From positions 1 to 50,084 of the forward strand of contig JBCDGZ010000042.1 in the NCBI GenBank assembly GCA_038750655.1: DNA of 50,084 nucleotides, read 5' to 3'. How positions within the stretch are numbered: position 1 is the stretch's first letter; every line of letters starts with the position of its first letter. A program made the translations under genes and the position numbers. Source of the stretch: JBCDGZ01 sp038750655 (GTDB lineage Bacteria > Bacteroidota > Bacteroidia > Chitinophagales > Saprospiraceae). Below, one piece after another: positions 7,698-16,600 of this stretch. The notes under the pieces were generated by a model. That model did no database searches. It saw nothing but the letters and a program-made list of their open reading frames with translations, and was not told the origin of the DNA.

Positions 7698-8762
7698 ATG
7701 AAAGGCCACCTGCCCTCTAAGAAAAAAATCACCTACCCCACCAGCCCCGCTCTGGAGGCGTACCTGAACCGCTATAACCGCAATACCAAACTGCCGCTAC
7801 AATACGAAGACCTGCTGCGCTATCAGCACATGGCCCCACTGCTTGATCTCTCCGGCAACGATACCCTCTGGGAAACGGTCTACTACAGCGAATCGGATCG
7901 CCAAGATATACACAGAGGCTTGAAGCTGATTTACGCCTTGCTCAAAACAGAGGGAGATGTAGACGTTATGGAGCACCTGGAAATTGCCCGTATTGACTTT
8001 TGTACCTTCGGCAATACCAAGCCCTTTCGAGTACGTATTATCAATAAACTAAACGACAACTACGATCATTTCTACATCAAGCGATCCGACGCCTCCCGCA
8101 TCTACGGGCTGGAGCTGGAGCACATTCTCTCCCCCAATCGCGTCACCTACCTGGCCAACGGCAATACCCTGATTGAAGAGCACATCGCCGGTATTCCCGG
8201 TGATGATTTTATGAAAAACAACCTAAACGATACGCCCTTCAACCAGATTCGCATCGCCAAAGAATTCGTCAAATTCAACGAACGCTGCTTCGTGCGCCTG
8301 CTCGGCGATATGCGCTCCTACAACTACGTCATCGACATCACTCCCGACATTGAAGGCTCTCAGTTTCGCCTGCGCACCATCGACTTTGATCAACAGTCCT
8401 ACGAAGGCCGAAAGAATTTCTACCTTCCCCAATATTTCAAAGACAACAACCCCATTATTTTCCTGGGCATCAACCATATGACCACAGAGACGGTCCGCCA
8501 ATACCAACAGGAAGAGCGTAGCCTCATCGCCGTTCGGGCTAAAACCTCCCATGTTCGCCTCAATGCGCTGCTGGATGTAATGATCAACGATGAAATTTCT
8601 CCCCCCGATAAAGTAGAACAATTGAAACAGGAATTGAGCGAGCACCACAAAAATGATACTTTTCTGAACTGCCAGAATATGGGAGAGCTGGTCAAATCTC
8701 ATATCCGACTCTTACTCAGTAAGGATTTTACTCAAAGCAGCATTGTCTGGGAACCCGAATAG
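7698..8762 (+). CDS. Protein with degenerate protein-kinase-fold motifs, function unknown
   Basis: A 354-residue soluble protein. I do not recognise a named family, but the middle reads like an atypical kinase or aminoglycoside-phosphotransferase fold. There is a Lys in a beta strand (HFYIKRS, K128), Glu candidates (GLELEHIL), a hinge-like NTLIEEHIAG, a catalytic-loop-like GDMRSYN (D204, N209) and a metal-binding-loop-like TIDFDQQ (D229). The N-terminal ~100 residues are unrelated and helical. The start at ATG 7698 was preferred over an upstream in-frame start at 7635, which would add a hydrophobic stretch overlapping the divergent promoter region. It is divergent from the HlyD-type gene with 113 nt between starts, so joint control is possible. 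Kinase activity is inference; a pseudokinase or ligand-binding role is equally open. Confidence 0.6.
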   Translation: MKGHLPSKKKITYPTSPALEAYLNRYNRNTKLPLQYEDLLRYQHMAPLLDLSGNDTLWETVYYSESDRQDIHRGLKLIYALLKTEGDVDVMEHLEIARIDFCTFGNTKPFRVRIINKLNDNYDHFYIKRSDASRIYGLELEHILSPNRVTYLANGNTLIEEHIAGIPGDDFMKNNLNDTPFNQIRIAKEFVKFNERCFVRLLGDMRSYNYVIDITPDIEGSQFRLRTIDFDQQSYEGRKNFYLPQYFKDNNPIIFLGINHMTTETVRQYQQEERSLIAVRAKTSHVRLNALLDVMINDEISPPDKVEQLKQELSEHHKNDTFLNCQNMGELVKSHIRLLLSKDFTQSSIVWEPE

Positions 8763-8802
8763 TTTCCTTAATTTTACGCGATAACCAACCATCCAAAATA
8801 CT

Positions 8803-10143
8803 ATGAGAATCCAAGTCCTCGTCCTACTCTTGCTGCTCAGCATCTGCGGAGCTGAAGCCCAGCAGCCCTTCCCCACCCTACTCAGTGAACGCGAGCGCGC
8901 CCGCGTAGTCGATGACCTCCTCGCCGATCGTCTGGACAACCTCCTGCCGCAGTTGATGCGCCGCGAAGGCGTTGACATGTGGATACTCATCTCTCGCGAG
9001 TATAACGAAGATCCCGTTATGAAAACCATCCTTCCCAGCACCTGGCTGTCGGCCCGCCGCCGCACCATCATGGTCTTTTACGATCGGGGGGAAGAGGAGG
9101 GGATCGATAAAATTGCCATTGCCCGCTACGATGTTGGGAAACAACTAAAGGGAGAATGGAATCTCAATGTTTACCCCGATCAATGGGATGCCCTAATGAG
9201 TACGATTAAGGAGCGACAGCCCAAAAAGATTGGCCTCAACTTTTCTAAAGACTTCGCCCTGGCCGATGGCCTGGTGCACACAGAATATGAGGCCTTCATG
9301 GCCAAGCTGCCCAGCGAATACCACAATCGGGTTGTCTCAGCCGAGCGCCTGGCCATTGCCTGGTTAGAAACGCGCAGCGCCAAAGAGCTGGCCATCTACC
9401 CAATGATCTGCCATATGGGTCACCAGATTCTGCAAGAGGGGCTTTCGGAAACGCATATCCATCCGGGTATCACCACGACGGATGATGTCGTCTGGGCCTT
9501 ACGGCAGAAGGTGCGCGACTTAGGGCTGGATACCTGGTTTCATCCTTCGGTCTCAGTGCAACGTGCAGAGATGGGGAACAATGAGTTCTTACGTTCTTTT
9601 TCGCGGCGACCAGATCAGGACGTCATTCAGCACGGGGATTTGCTGCACGTTGATTTTGGGATTACTTATTTACGCTTGAACACCGATCAGCAACAGCATT
9701 TTTATGTCTTGCGGCCGGGGGAAAAGGAGGTGCCAAAGGGCTTACAGGAGGCCTTCCAGCGAGGTAATCGGGTGCAAGATATTCTGACTAGCCATTTTAA
9801 GACGGGGCGCAGTGGCAACGAGATTTTGGCGGCAGCGCTGGCGCAGGCGAAGGCGGAGGGCCTGCAAGCTTCGGTGTATACGCACCCTATCGGTCTGCAC
9901 GGGCACGCCGCCGGGCCTACCATCGGCATGTGGGATAAGCAGCAGGGCGTACCGGGAGCGGGCGACTATCCGCTCTACGAAAATACGGCCTACTCCATTG
10001 AGCTTTTTGCCGCCTCGGCAGTACCGGAATGGAACAACAAACCCGTCAGGATCATGCTGGAGGAAGACGGGGTCTTCACCAGCGATGGCTTTTATTATCT
10101 CGACGGGCGGCAGGAAGAAATTCTGCCCATACCAAGGCAGTAA
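8803..10143 (+). CDS. M24 family metallopeptidase (Xaa-Pro/creatinase fold), exported
   Basis: A 446-residue exported protein; the N-terminus MRIQVLVLLLLLSICGAEA is a signal peptide. An N-terminal creatinase-type domain (about residues 40-190) precedes the pita-bread catalytic domain. The five metal ligands appear to be present: D284 (HVDFG), D295 (NTDQQ), H366 or H361 (HPIGLHGHA), E400 (YSIEL) and E420/E421 (MLEED). Homologues are Xaa-Pro aminopeptidase-like proteins that trim peptides after N-terminal residues preceding Pro; an exported one would act in the periplasm. The gene starts 40 nt after the kinase-fold gene, so co-transcription is possible. It is convergent with the PAP2 gene, with only 2 nt between stops. 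Confidence 0.9.
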   Translation: MRIQVLVLLLLLSICGAEAQQPFPTLLSERERARVVDDLLADRLDNLLPQLMRREGVDMWILISREYNEDPVMKTILPSTWLSARRRTIMVFYDRGEEEGIDKIAIARYDVGKQLKGEWNLNVYPDQWDALMSTIKERQPKKIGLNFSKDFALADGLVHTEYEAFMAKLPSEYHNRVVSAERLAIAWLETRSAKELAIYPMICHMGHQILQEGLSETHIHPGITTTDDVVWALRQKVRDLGLDTWFHPSVSVQRAEMGNNEFLRSFSRRPDQDVIQHGDLLHVDFGITYLRLNTDQQQHFYVLRPGEKEVPKGLQEAFQRGNRVQDILTSHFKTGRSGNEILAAALAQAKAEGLQASVYTHPIGLHGHAAGPTIGMWDKQQGVPGAGDYPLYENTAYSIELFAASAVPEWNNKPVRIMLEEDGVFTSDGFYYLDGRQEEILPIPRQ

Positions 10144-10145
10144 GC

Positions 10146-10907
10146 TTATTCTTTGTGGAAATGAGGGACTAAGAACCCAACCGCAGAGCCTACCAAAAAA
10201 CCCGTGATAACATCCGTAGGATAGTGCTTGCCTCCTCGAACCCGCATCCAACCAGTAATGGCCGGGATGACGAAGGCGGTCGTCCAAACAACCGGTCTAA
10301 GATCACTATTGGGATTGAAATCAGAATACATCTTGGCCCCCAAAACGTACATAGAGGAACTCACCGAAGTATGGCCAGAAAAGAACGACCGACGGGAATC
10401 CAGTAGGTTCTGCTTGCGCATAATTTCCCAGGGAACCTCTTCGTGGTTGTAGGTATAGGGGCGTTTTCTTTTGACCAGGCCCTTGGTAAGATTAGTGAGA
10501 CCGACATTGATCACCATGGTTTCTAAGCTCAGAAGGCCGGCGGCTCTAAAATCCCCCGAGGAGCCTCGGCTGATAGACGCTGCGAAGGGCAGCATAACCG
10601 AGGACATTAGCAGGGCATCGCTCAGCTTGCGGGCTTTAGCGCCTTTGTTGGCCCACTCTCTGGTCGTCGCCACCCGATCAAATGCCCAAACATCATCACG
10701 CGTTAATTGCTTCCATTCCTCCTCCGTAATCGGCTGCACCTTCTTGTTGATCAGCACACTCCCCCCCAAAATGGTCAGGCCAATCCCCCCGACTAGGCCA
10801 TCCCCTTTCCAGGAAAACTTATAAGGGCTCTGCGCCCCCGAGTAGATGCTCCAAAAACTGATCATGGCGACTAATCCAATGCGAAGTAGGTAATTCATTC
10901 TTGTCAT
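10146..10907 (-). CDS. PAP2-superfamily phosphatase
   Basis: Membrane-associated phosphatase of the PAP2/lipid-phosphate phosphatase superfamily. The three signature motifs are visible: KRKRPYTYN (K-x6-RP), FFSGHTSVSSS (PSGH-like, the catalytic His) and RVRGGKHYPTDVITG (R-x5-H-x3-D). An N-terminal signal or membrane segment (LLRIGLVAMISFWSIYSGA) precedes it. Likely substrates are undecaprenyl pyrophosphate, phosphatidic acid or lipid A phosphates; the sequence does not decide. The frame stays open upstream to 11006, but that part is Cys/Phe-rich and hydrophobic without being domain-like. I prefer the ATG at 10907 or 10898, which places the signal peptide at the N-terminus. It is transcribed alone. 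Confidence 0.87.
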   Translation of the reverse strand: MTRMNYLLRIGLVAMISFWSIYSGAQSPYKFSWKGDGLVGGIGLTILGGSVLINKKVQPITEEEWKQLTRDDVWAFDRVATTREWANKGAKARKLSDALLMSSVMLPFAASISRGSSGDFRAAGLLSLETMVINVGLTNLTKGLVKRKRPYTYNHEEVPWEIMRKQNLLDSRRSFFSGHTSVSSSMYVLGAKMYSDFNPNSDLRPVVWTTAFVIPAITGWMRVRGGKHYPTDVITGFLVGSAVGFLVPHFHKE

Positions 10908-11142
10908 ATCAAAAGTTATCATGCAATTGAAAGTGTCAATATAAGTTGCGAAAAAGTAACGCTGGCCTTGCAATTGAAAACATTTTGTGTTACATTTATA
11001 AAACATTTCGATTTGGCCATTGCACTGCCAGATATACTAATTCATCGATCGCTGTGGCAATTCCAACAGACATATTATCCTTAGCTTTCATGGAGGCCTA
11101 GAGAGACAAAGGATGCCATCTTAGTTGAAAGAGGAAGTTTTG

Positions 11143-11162
11143 CCTGCCTGCCGGCAGGCAGG
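11143..11162. repeat. Perfect 20-bp palindrome (CCTG/CAGG type), likely dispersed repeat
   Basis: CCTGCCTGCC at 11143-11152 is exactly inverted as GGCAGGCAGG at 11153-11162, with no loop. Read as protein it gives the LPACRQAG-like words often seen in spurious hypothetical proteins of Bacteroidota, which suggests a dispersed intergenic repeat. Only one copy is in this window. Confidence 0.7.
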
Positions 11163-11315
11163 GGACCCTCCCACTTTTGCAAAAACCCTACCCCACCATA
11201 ACCTAACTATAATCCCAGCCCAGTCTCCCTGCGCTCCCCTCACAAGCTCTAAACTTAACCAATTATCTTCGAACCCTCCCAAATTTTTCCCTAAGAAAAC
11301 CGCTTTAACACTTCA

Positions 11316-11347
11316 TTTGTACTACCTCCCCAGTCTTGGTACGTTTT
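11316..11347 (+). promoter_or_regulatory. Bacteroidota-type promoter for the lipoprotein gene at 11408
   Basis: TTTG at 11316-11319 and TACGTTTT at 11340-11347 (consensus TAnnTTTG, last base different) are 20 nt apart. The predicted transcript begins near 11354, inside the longer frame that opens at 11336, which supports the start at 11408. Confidence 0.55.
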
Positions 11348-11407
11348 TTTGCAAGTATACCCCTAGGGGCCAACCCTGGAAATTGCACAAACATCAAAAC
11401 AATCGTC

Positions 11408-12346
11408 ATGAAATCATCAATGCACTTCGTTCTCCTTAGTCTGCTCCTTTTTTGCCTAGCTTGTGATAAAGAAAATACAGCACCGACCAGCGATGCTCAG
11501 CTGAAGTTCCAGTTCCAATTCGATTCAACGCAGGTACGGCTCAACAATATTGGCCAAGCAGCTACCATGCCCGCGGGCCACGCCGCTCAAAATCCTCAGT
11601 TTCGAGGAATGAGTGCGCATTTTATTGAATTGGTAGAAGACCAATGGACGCCCTACAAGTCAGGACAAACCATCTATCAAGGAGCCGAAACCAGCGCCAA
11701 TAACCCCAATCCTTTCAACTTCACCACTGCTATTAACTTTGACCAAGCTATTGTCGCCGGAGAAGGAGAGCCTTTTCTGAGCATTCCAATTAAAGACCTC
11801 CAACCGGGCACCTATCGGCACGTTCGGGTTTCGGTCAGCTATCAATCGTATGATGTGCGGTTTAACCTGGTCGATATTCCCTCACTACCCGATCTGAAGA
11901 GCCAAAGCGGGACCGTCGCTTCTTTTTTGGGCTACAATACCCAAATCAACGAACTTTCTGTACGCGATCTATCTATGGACGTTAATGATACCAAATTGCA
12001 GGGGTTTTGGGCTTTCGAAAGCAACTTAACAGCGCCCTACAATAGCTTTAACAATATTCTGAGCGGGCAAGCGCCAGCCAATGCAACGACCGTAGTCAAC
12101 CCTTTGAACTCTCCAGTGCCGCCAGGCTCTTGTGTCGTCTCTGGTACGCTAGATCAGCCCTTGGTGATTACGGGTGAGGAAACGGAGGATCAGATCATCG
12201 ACCTGTCTTTCTCCATCAATCAGAGTTTCGAGTGGGAGGATAGAAATGGAAATGGGGAATGGGACATCTCTGTCGCCCAATCCACCCAATCCGAACCGGT
12301 TGTTGATATGGGGTTGCGGGGCCTGATTGGTAAGCTCCGGCAATAG
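11408..12346 (+). CDS. Lipoprotein of unknown function
   Basis: A 312-residue lipoprotein; lipobox CLAC with Cys19, followed by acidic DKEN, which could favour surface export as in Bacteroidota lipoprotein export signals. The rest is Asn/Pro/Ser-rich and beta-rich, with GTYRHVRVSVSYQSYDVRFN in the middle and a DRNGNGEWD segment near the end resembling a Ca-binding-like loop. No enzyme motif is seen. The start at 11408 was chosen over 11336 because it gives an immediate signal peptide and lies downstream of the predicted promoter. The next gene starts 36 nt later but has its own promoter inside this gene's 3' end. Confidence 0.78.
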   Translation: MKSSMHFVLLSLLLFCLACDKENTAPTSDAQLKFQFQFDSTQVRLNNIGQAATMPAGHAAQNPQFRGMSAHFIELVEDQWTPYKSGQTIYQGAETSANNPNPFNFTTAINFDQAIVAGEGEPFLSIPIKDLQPGTYRHVRVSVSYQSYDVRFNLVDIPSLPDLKSQSGTVASFLGYNTQINELSVRDLSMDVNDTKLQGFWAFESNLTAPYNSFNNILSGQAPANATTVVNPLNSPVPPGSCVVSGTLDQPLVITGEETEDQIIDLSFSINQSFEWEDRNGNGEWDISVAQSTQSEPVVDMGLRGLIGKLRQ

Positions 12347-12358
12347 TCCTTATCTTTG
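12327..12358 (+). promoter_or_regulatory. Bacteroidota-type promoter for the CoA-transferase gene
   Basis: TTG at 12327-12329 and a perfect TATCTTTG (TAnnTTTG) at 12351-12358, with 21 nt between them. The predicted start site is near 12365, giving a leader of about 18 nt to the ATG at 12383. The -33 part lies inside the end of the preceding lipoprotein gene. Confidence 0.55.
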
Positions 12359-12382
12359 GTGCCAAATCAATAGCAATCCACT

Positions 12383-13471
12383 ATGGGCACCTCCGAAATC
12401 TTCAAAGACCTCAAAATCATCGAGCTGGCCAGCGTACTGGCCGGCCCGGCCGTAGGTCTGTTTTTCGCCGAACTCGGCGCGGAAGTCATCAAGATCGAAA
12501 ACCAAGGTACCGGCGGCGATACTACTCGCCATTGGAAATTACCGCAGGAGGATCAAAAAGCGCCCTACTCGGCCTACTTTCATTCCGTCAACTGGGGCAA
12601 ACAGCATCACTTCCTCAACCTCAAAGAGCAGGAAGATTACCAACAATTGCTGGCGCTGGTGGCCGAGGCCGACATCGTGATCAGTAATTACAAAGCAGGG
12701 TCGGCCCAAAAGCTGGGGGTCGACTACGAGAGCCTGCGACAGCATAACCCACAGCTGATCTACGGCCGCATCAGCGCCTACGGCGACGATGATCCTCGCC
12801 CCGGCTTCGATGTCCTCATCCAGGCCGAAACCGCCTGGCTGTCGATGAATGGCGAGGCGGGCGGGCCGCCAGTCAAGCTGCCGGTGGCGCTGATGGACAT
12901 TATGGCGGCCCACCAGCTCAAAGAAGGCCTTCTGGTAGCACTGCTCCAACGCTACAAAACGGGTAAGGGCAGCCAGGTTGCTGTCGCCCTGTTCGATGCG
13001 GGCGTCGCCTCGCTGGCCAACCAGGCCACCAACTGGCTCAACGTCGGCCACAATCCGCAGCGCATGGGCAGCCAGCATCCCAACATCGCTCCTTACGGCG
13101 ACATCCACTATTCGCAGGAGGGTAAGCCCGTCATCCTGTCTACTGGTACCGAAAAGCAATACCTGGCCCTGCTCGACTGCCTGGAGCTGAGCGAGCTGAA
13201 AGCCGATCCTCGCTTCACCAGCAATGCCCTACGCCTGAAGCACCGCGCCGAACTCAATAAGCACCTCGCCGCCGCCTTTGCCCAGCTTCCGCTGGCCACC
13301 CTCCTCGACCGCTGTGCTGCGCAGGGTGTACCGCTGGCCCCTATCCGCGACATGAAGGCCCTTTTTGAGCTGCCGGAGGCCCAGCGGTTGGTAATGGAGG
13401 AAACGCTGCCGGATGGATACCTCAGCAAAAGGGTAAAAACTGCCGTATTTAAGCTGAAACCGGGAGGATAA
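12383..13471 (+). CDS. Class III (CaiB/BaiF family) CoA-transferase
   Basis: A 362-residue cytoplasmic enzyme expected to move CoA between a carboxylic acid and an acyl-CoA through an aspartyl-CoA intermediate. The family start LKIIELASVLAGPAVGLFFAELGAEVIKIE, the segment DIVISNYKAGSAQKLGVDYESL, and the catalytic Asp region RPGFDVLIQA (D143 by position) are all present; a GxGxxV-type segment and GSQHPNIAPYGDI follow. The acid substrate cannot be read from sequence; alpha-methylacyl-CoA racemase is a related alternative. It is slightly short of the usual ~400 residues, mostly at the C-terminus. It has its own predicted promoter and is followed by the SusC gene after 137 nt. Confidence 0.9.
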   Translation: MGTSEIFKDLKIIELASVLAGPAVGLFFAELGAEVIKIENQGTGGDTTRHWKLPQEDQKAPYSAYFHSVNWGKQHHFLNLKEQEDYQQLLALVAEADIVISNYKAGSAQKLGVDYESLRQHNPQLIYGRISAYGDDDPRPGFDVLIQAETAWLSMNGEAGGPPVKLPVALMDIMAAHQLKEGLLVALLQRYKTGKGSQVAVALFDAGVASLANQATNWLNVGHNPQRMGSQHPNIAPYGDIHYSQEGKPVILSTGTEKQYLALLDCLELSELKADPRFTSNALRLKHRAELNKHLAAAFAQLPLATLLDRCAAQGVPLAPIRDMKALFELPEAQRLVMEETLPDGYLSKRVKTAVFKLKPGG

Positions 13472-13608
13472 ACCGGGGATTGGGAAAACGGACGACAATA
13501 GAAAAGAAGTAGCCGCAGCTTGTTTTCGTAAAATTTAGAAATAATGGTATTTTTAGCAGCTGCTTATTCCCCTCGGAGTAGGCTTGAGCTTGCAAAACGA
13601 AATACTGT

Positions 13609-16600
13609 ATGAACCATCTTTCAACAAGGAGAACAATCTACCTGCTATTCTTTCAATGCCTCTTCCTCACCAGCCTGAGCGCACAACAGCTCATCAAAGG
13701 CCAGGTTAGCTCGGAGGAAGAAGGCCCCCTGATTGGAGTGAATGTAACGATAAAGGGCAGCAGCCTGGGAACCACCAGCGACCTGGATGGCAATTTCGAA
13801 ATTGAAGTGGCCAATGATCAAGCGGTGCTGGTTTTCAGCTACATCGGCTACATTGATCAGGAAGTCCCCATCGCCGGACAGCAAAATTTAAATGTTACCC
13901 TGCAAAGCGACGCCCAGCAATTAGACGAAGTGGTCGTAACCGCACTGAATATCAAGCGGCAGAAGCGGGAATTGGGCTACTCGACCGAAAGTTTTGACGG
14001 TGACGAAGTGGCCCTGTCGAATGCCCCGGATGTGGTTAATGCCCTCAGCGGGAAGTCGGCGGGGGTGCAGGTCAGCTCGCCGAATGGGGTGGATGGAGGA
14101 ACGACTCGCATTGTTATTCGAGGAAATAATAACATCAATGCGAATAATCAACCCTTGATTGTGGTGGATGGGGTTCCTTTGGATAATGAGCCGGGGCTGG
14201 AAAATATTGGTCGTGGTGTCGACTGGGGTTCGGCGATCAATAATATCAATCCGCTGGATATTGAGGACATGAATATCCTCAAGGGGCCGACGGCCTCGGC
14301 GCTTTATGGAGCCAGAGGAGCCAATGGCGTCATCCTGATCACCACCAAGCGAGGACGTAAGCAGAAAGGCATCGGCGTCAGCTATTCCGTACAGCACAAA
14401 ATCATCCAGCCCTACCGCTACCGCGATGTGCAAAACACCTACGGCGCTGGAGGTCCCATTAGCCTACTCGAACCGACGCTGCCACAAGACGACGAAGGCA
14501 ACTTCCTCTACCCGCGCGCCAATCACTCCGATAACGGCCCTTTTGGAAAATCAACGTTCGAAACCTTTGGATTCTACTCTACCGGGGTCTCCTGGGGACC
14601 AAGGATGGAAGGGCAAATGGTACAGTGGTGGGACGGAGAAACGCGGCCTTTTGACCCCCAGCCCGATAATTTGAAGCTCTATTTCCAAAACGGCCATACA
14701 ACGACCCACAACCTATCTTTTTCCGGCGGTGGTAAACTGGGAACGACTCGATTATCGCTCACCCGCACCGATCACGAGGCCATCGTCCCCAACAGCGGCT
14801 TTGACCAAACGACGATCAACTTAGGGTCTAACCTCTCTATTTCCTCTAAGGTGACGGCCGATTTAGCCATTTCTTATGTCAATTTCCAACGCCAAAATAG
14901 CCCGACCTTGGGCGATGACAACGACAATTCGTTTGGCAAGGGTATTTTATACAGCTGGCCACGCAGCTACAAAGGGCTAGAACGAGAAATCAACGTCAAC
15001 CCCGACGGAACGCGTAACAACTACGACGGGCAATATCCCTTTACCTTTGCGCCACCGCACCTCTGGTGGAATACCTATAATAACACCACTGAACTGGATC
15101 GCAACAAACTCATCGGGGCCTTGTCGCTGACCTATGAAATTACGGATTGGCTGAGTGCTACGGGCCGTTTGGGAATGGATTTCACCCTCAATCAGTTTGA
15201 AGAACGTCGGAACCCGACCGATTTGGTAGGGATTACCGACGGGTATTACGGGAATGAATTGGAGCGAAATATGGTGCGCAATAATGAATTTTTGATCAAT
15301 GCGCGTAAGGATAAAATTTTTCAATCGCCGATCAATGCCAGCCTCTCTTTGGGCGGTACGCAGTGGAAACGGCGACGCTACGGCCTGCGGGCTGCAGCCG
15401 ATCGCTGGGTCAACCCCTGGCTTTTTTCCTTTGAAAACTATGGCGACGAGCCGCCCCCGATCACCGAAGTACGCTTCGATAAAGACATCAACTCGCTCTA
15501 CGCTTTTCTGAATTTGAGCTACGACAATTTTCTTTTTCTGGAAATGACGGGGCGTAACGACTGGTCTTCGGCCCTACCCAATTCCAACAACAGCTACTTC
15601 TACCCTTCGGCCTCGCTGAGCTTCATCCTCACCGAAGCACTAAATCTAAAGTGGGGTCCGCTGAGTTTCCTTAAGCTACGCGGCGCCTACGCCCAAACCG
15701 CCTCCGACACCGACCCCTTCCAACTGGACTTCACCTACCAAACCAGCACCTTCGGTGGCAACCAAACCGCCGCCCTCCCCACCACCATCCCCCCTATCGG
15801 GCTGCGCCCCCAACAAGCCAATTCCTACGAAGTCGGCCTCAACGCCGGATTCTTCAACGATAAAATCAACCTGGACTTCACCTACTACCAGATCAATTCC
15901 TTCGATCAAATCCTAGACGCCCCCCTCCCGGCCTCCTCCGGCGCCAACGAAATTCGCATTAACTCCGGCGAGCTGGAAAACAAGGGCATCGAAGCTACCC
16001 TAAGCATCGATGTGCTGCGCAAGCGTCATTTTTTCATCCAAACCAGCTTCAACATCGCCCGCAACCGCAACCGCGTGGTGAGCCTGGGCGATGGTGGTGC
16101 TAAGGTTCTGGAACTGGCTGACATCTGGGGGCTCAACGGCCCGGCCATCGCCGTGCGCGAGGGGGAAGACTACGGTACCATCGTCGGCTATGACTACATC
16201 TACCACGAGGAGACGGGCCAGCCCATTCTCGCCGAAGGCGGTACGCATTACCTCATCAGCGAGAACCGAGTGCCAGTCGGCAATGCCTCACCAGACTTTA
16301 CCGGCGGGTGGAGCATCCGCATGGGCTTCAAAGGGCTGACCCTGCGCACCCTGGTCGATACCAAGTGGGGCGGCGACATCTATGCCGGCTCTTACGTCAT
16401 CGGCCTACAAACCGGGCAAAGCCCGGAAACCCTGGTTGAACGCAACGGCGGTGGCCTTCCCTATACCGATCCCGCAGGCAACACCCGCAATGTGGGAGTC
16501 GTCCTGGATGGCGTCTATGCCGATGGAACGGTCAATCAGGAGGTGGTCCATTACTATTTCAAATATGTCCCCAACGCCGGGGGTTGGGGTCGCTTTCTGT

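Larger units (their letters stand above)
10908..11407. other. Intergenic region with a dispersed palindrome and a consensus promoter
   Basis: No gene is supported. The left part is the leader of the divergent PAP2 gene. The middle holds a perfect 20-bp palindrome (11143-11162), and the right part a TTTG-n20-TACGTTTT promoter (11316-11347). CCCCTAGGGG at 11360-11369 lies in the predicted 5' leader of the lipoprotein gene. A forward frame at 11125-11439 merely translates the palindrome and a C/T-rich stretch. Confidence 0.6.

Noticed and set aside
11125..11439. Forward frame through the palindrome region
   Set aside because: It only translates the dispersed palindrome and a C/T-rich stretch, and overlaps the predicted promoter and start of the lipoprotein gene.
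13510..13608. Promoter of the SusC gene
   Set aside because: A TATTTTTA box is present but the -33 element does not match and spacing is off, so no site is listed.
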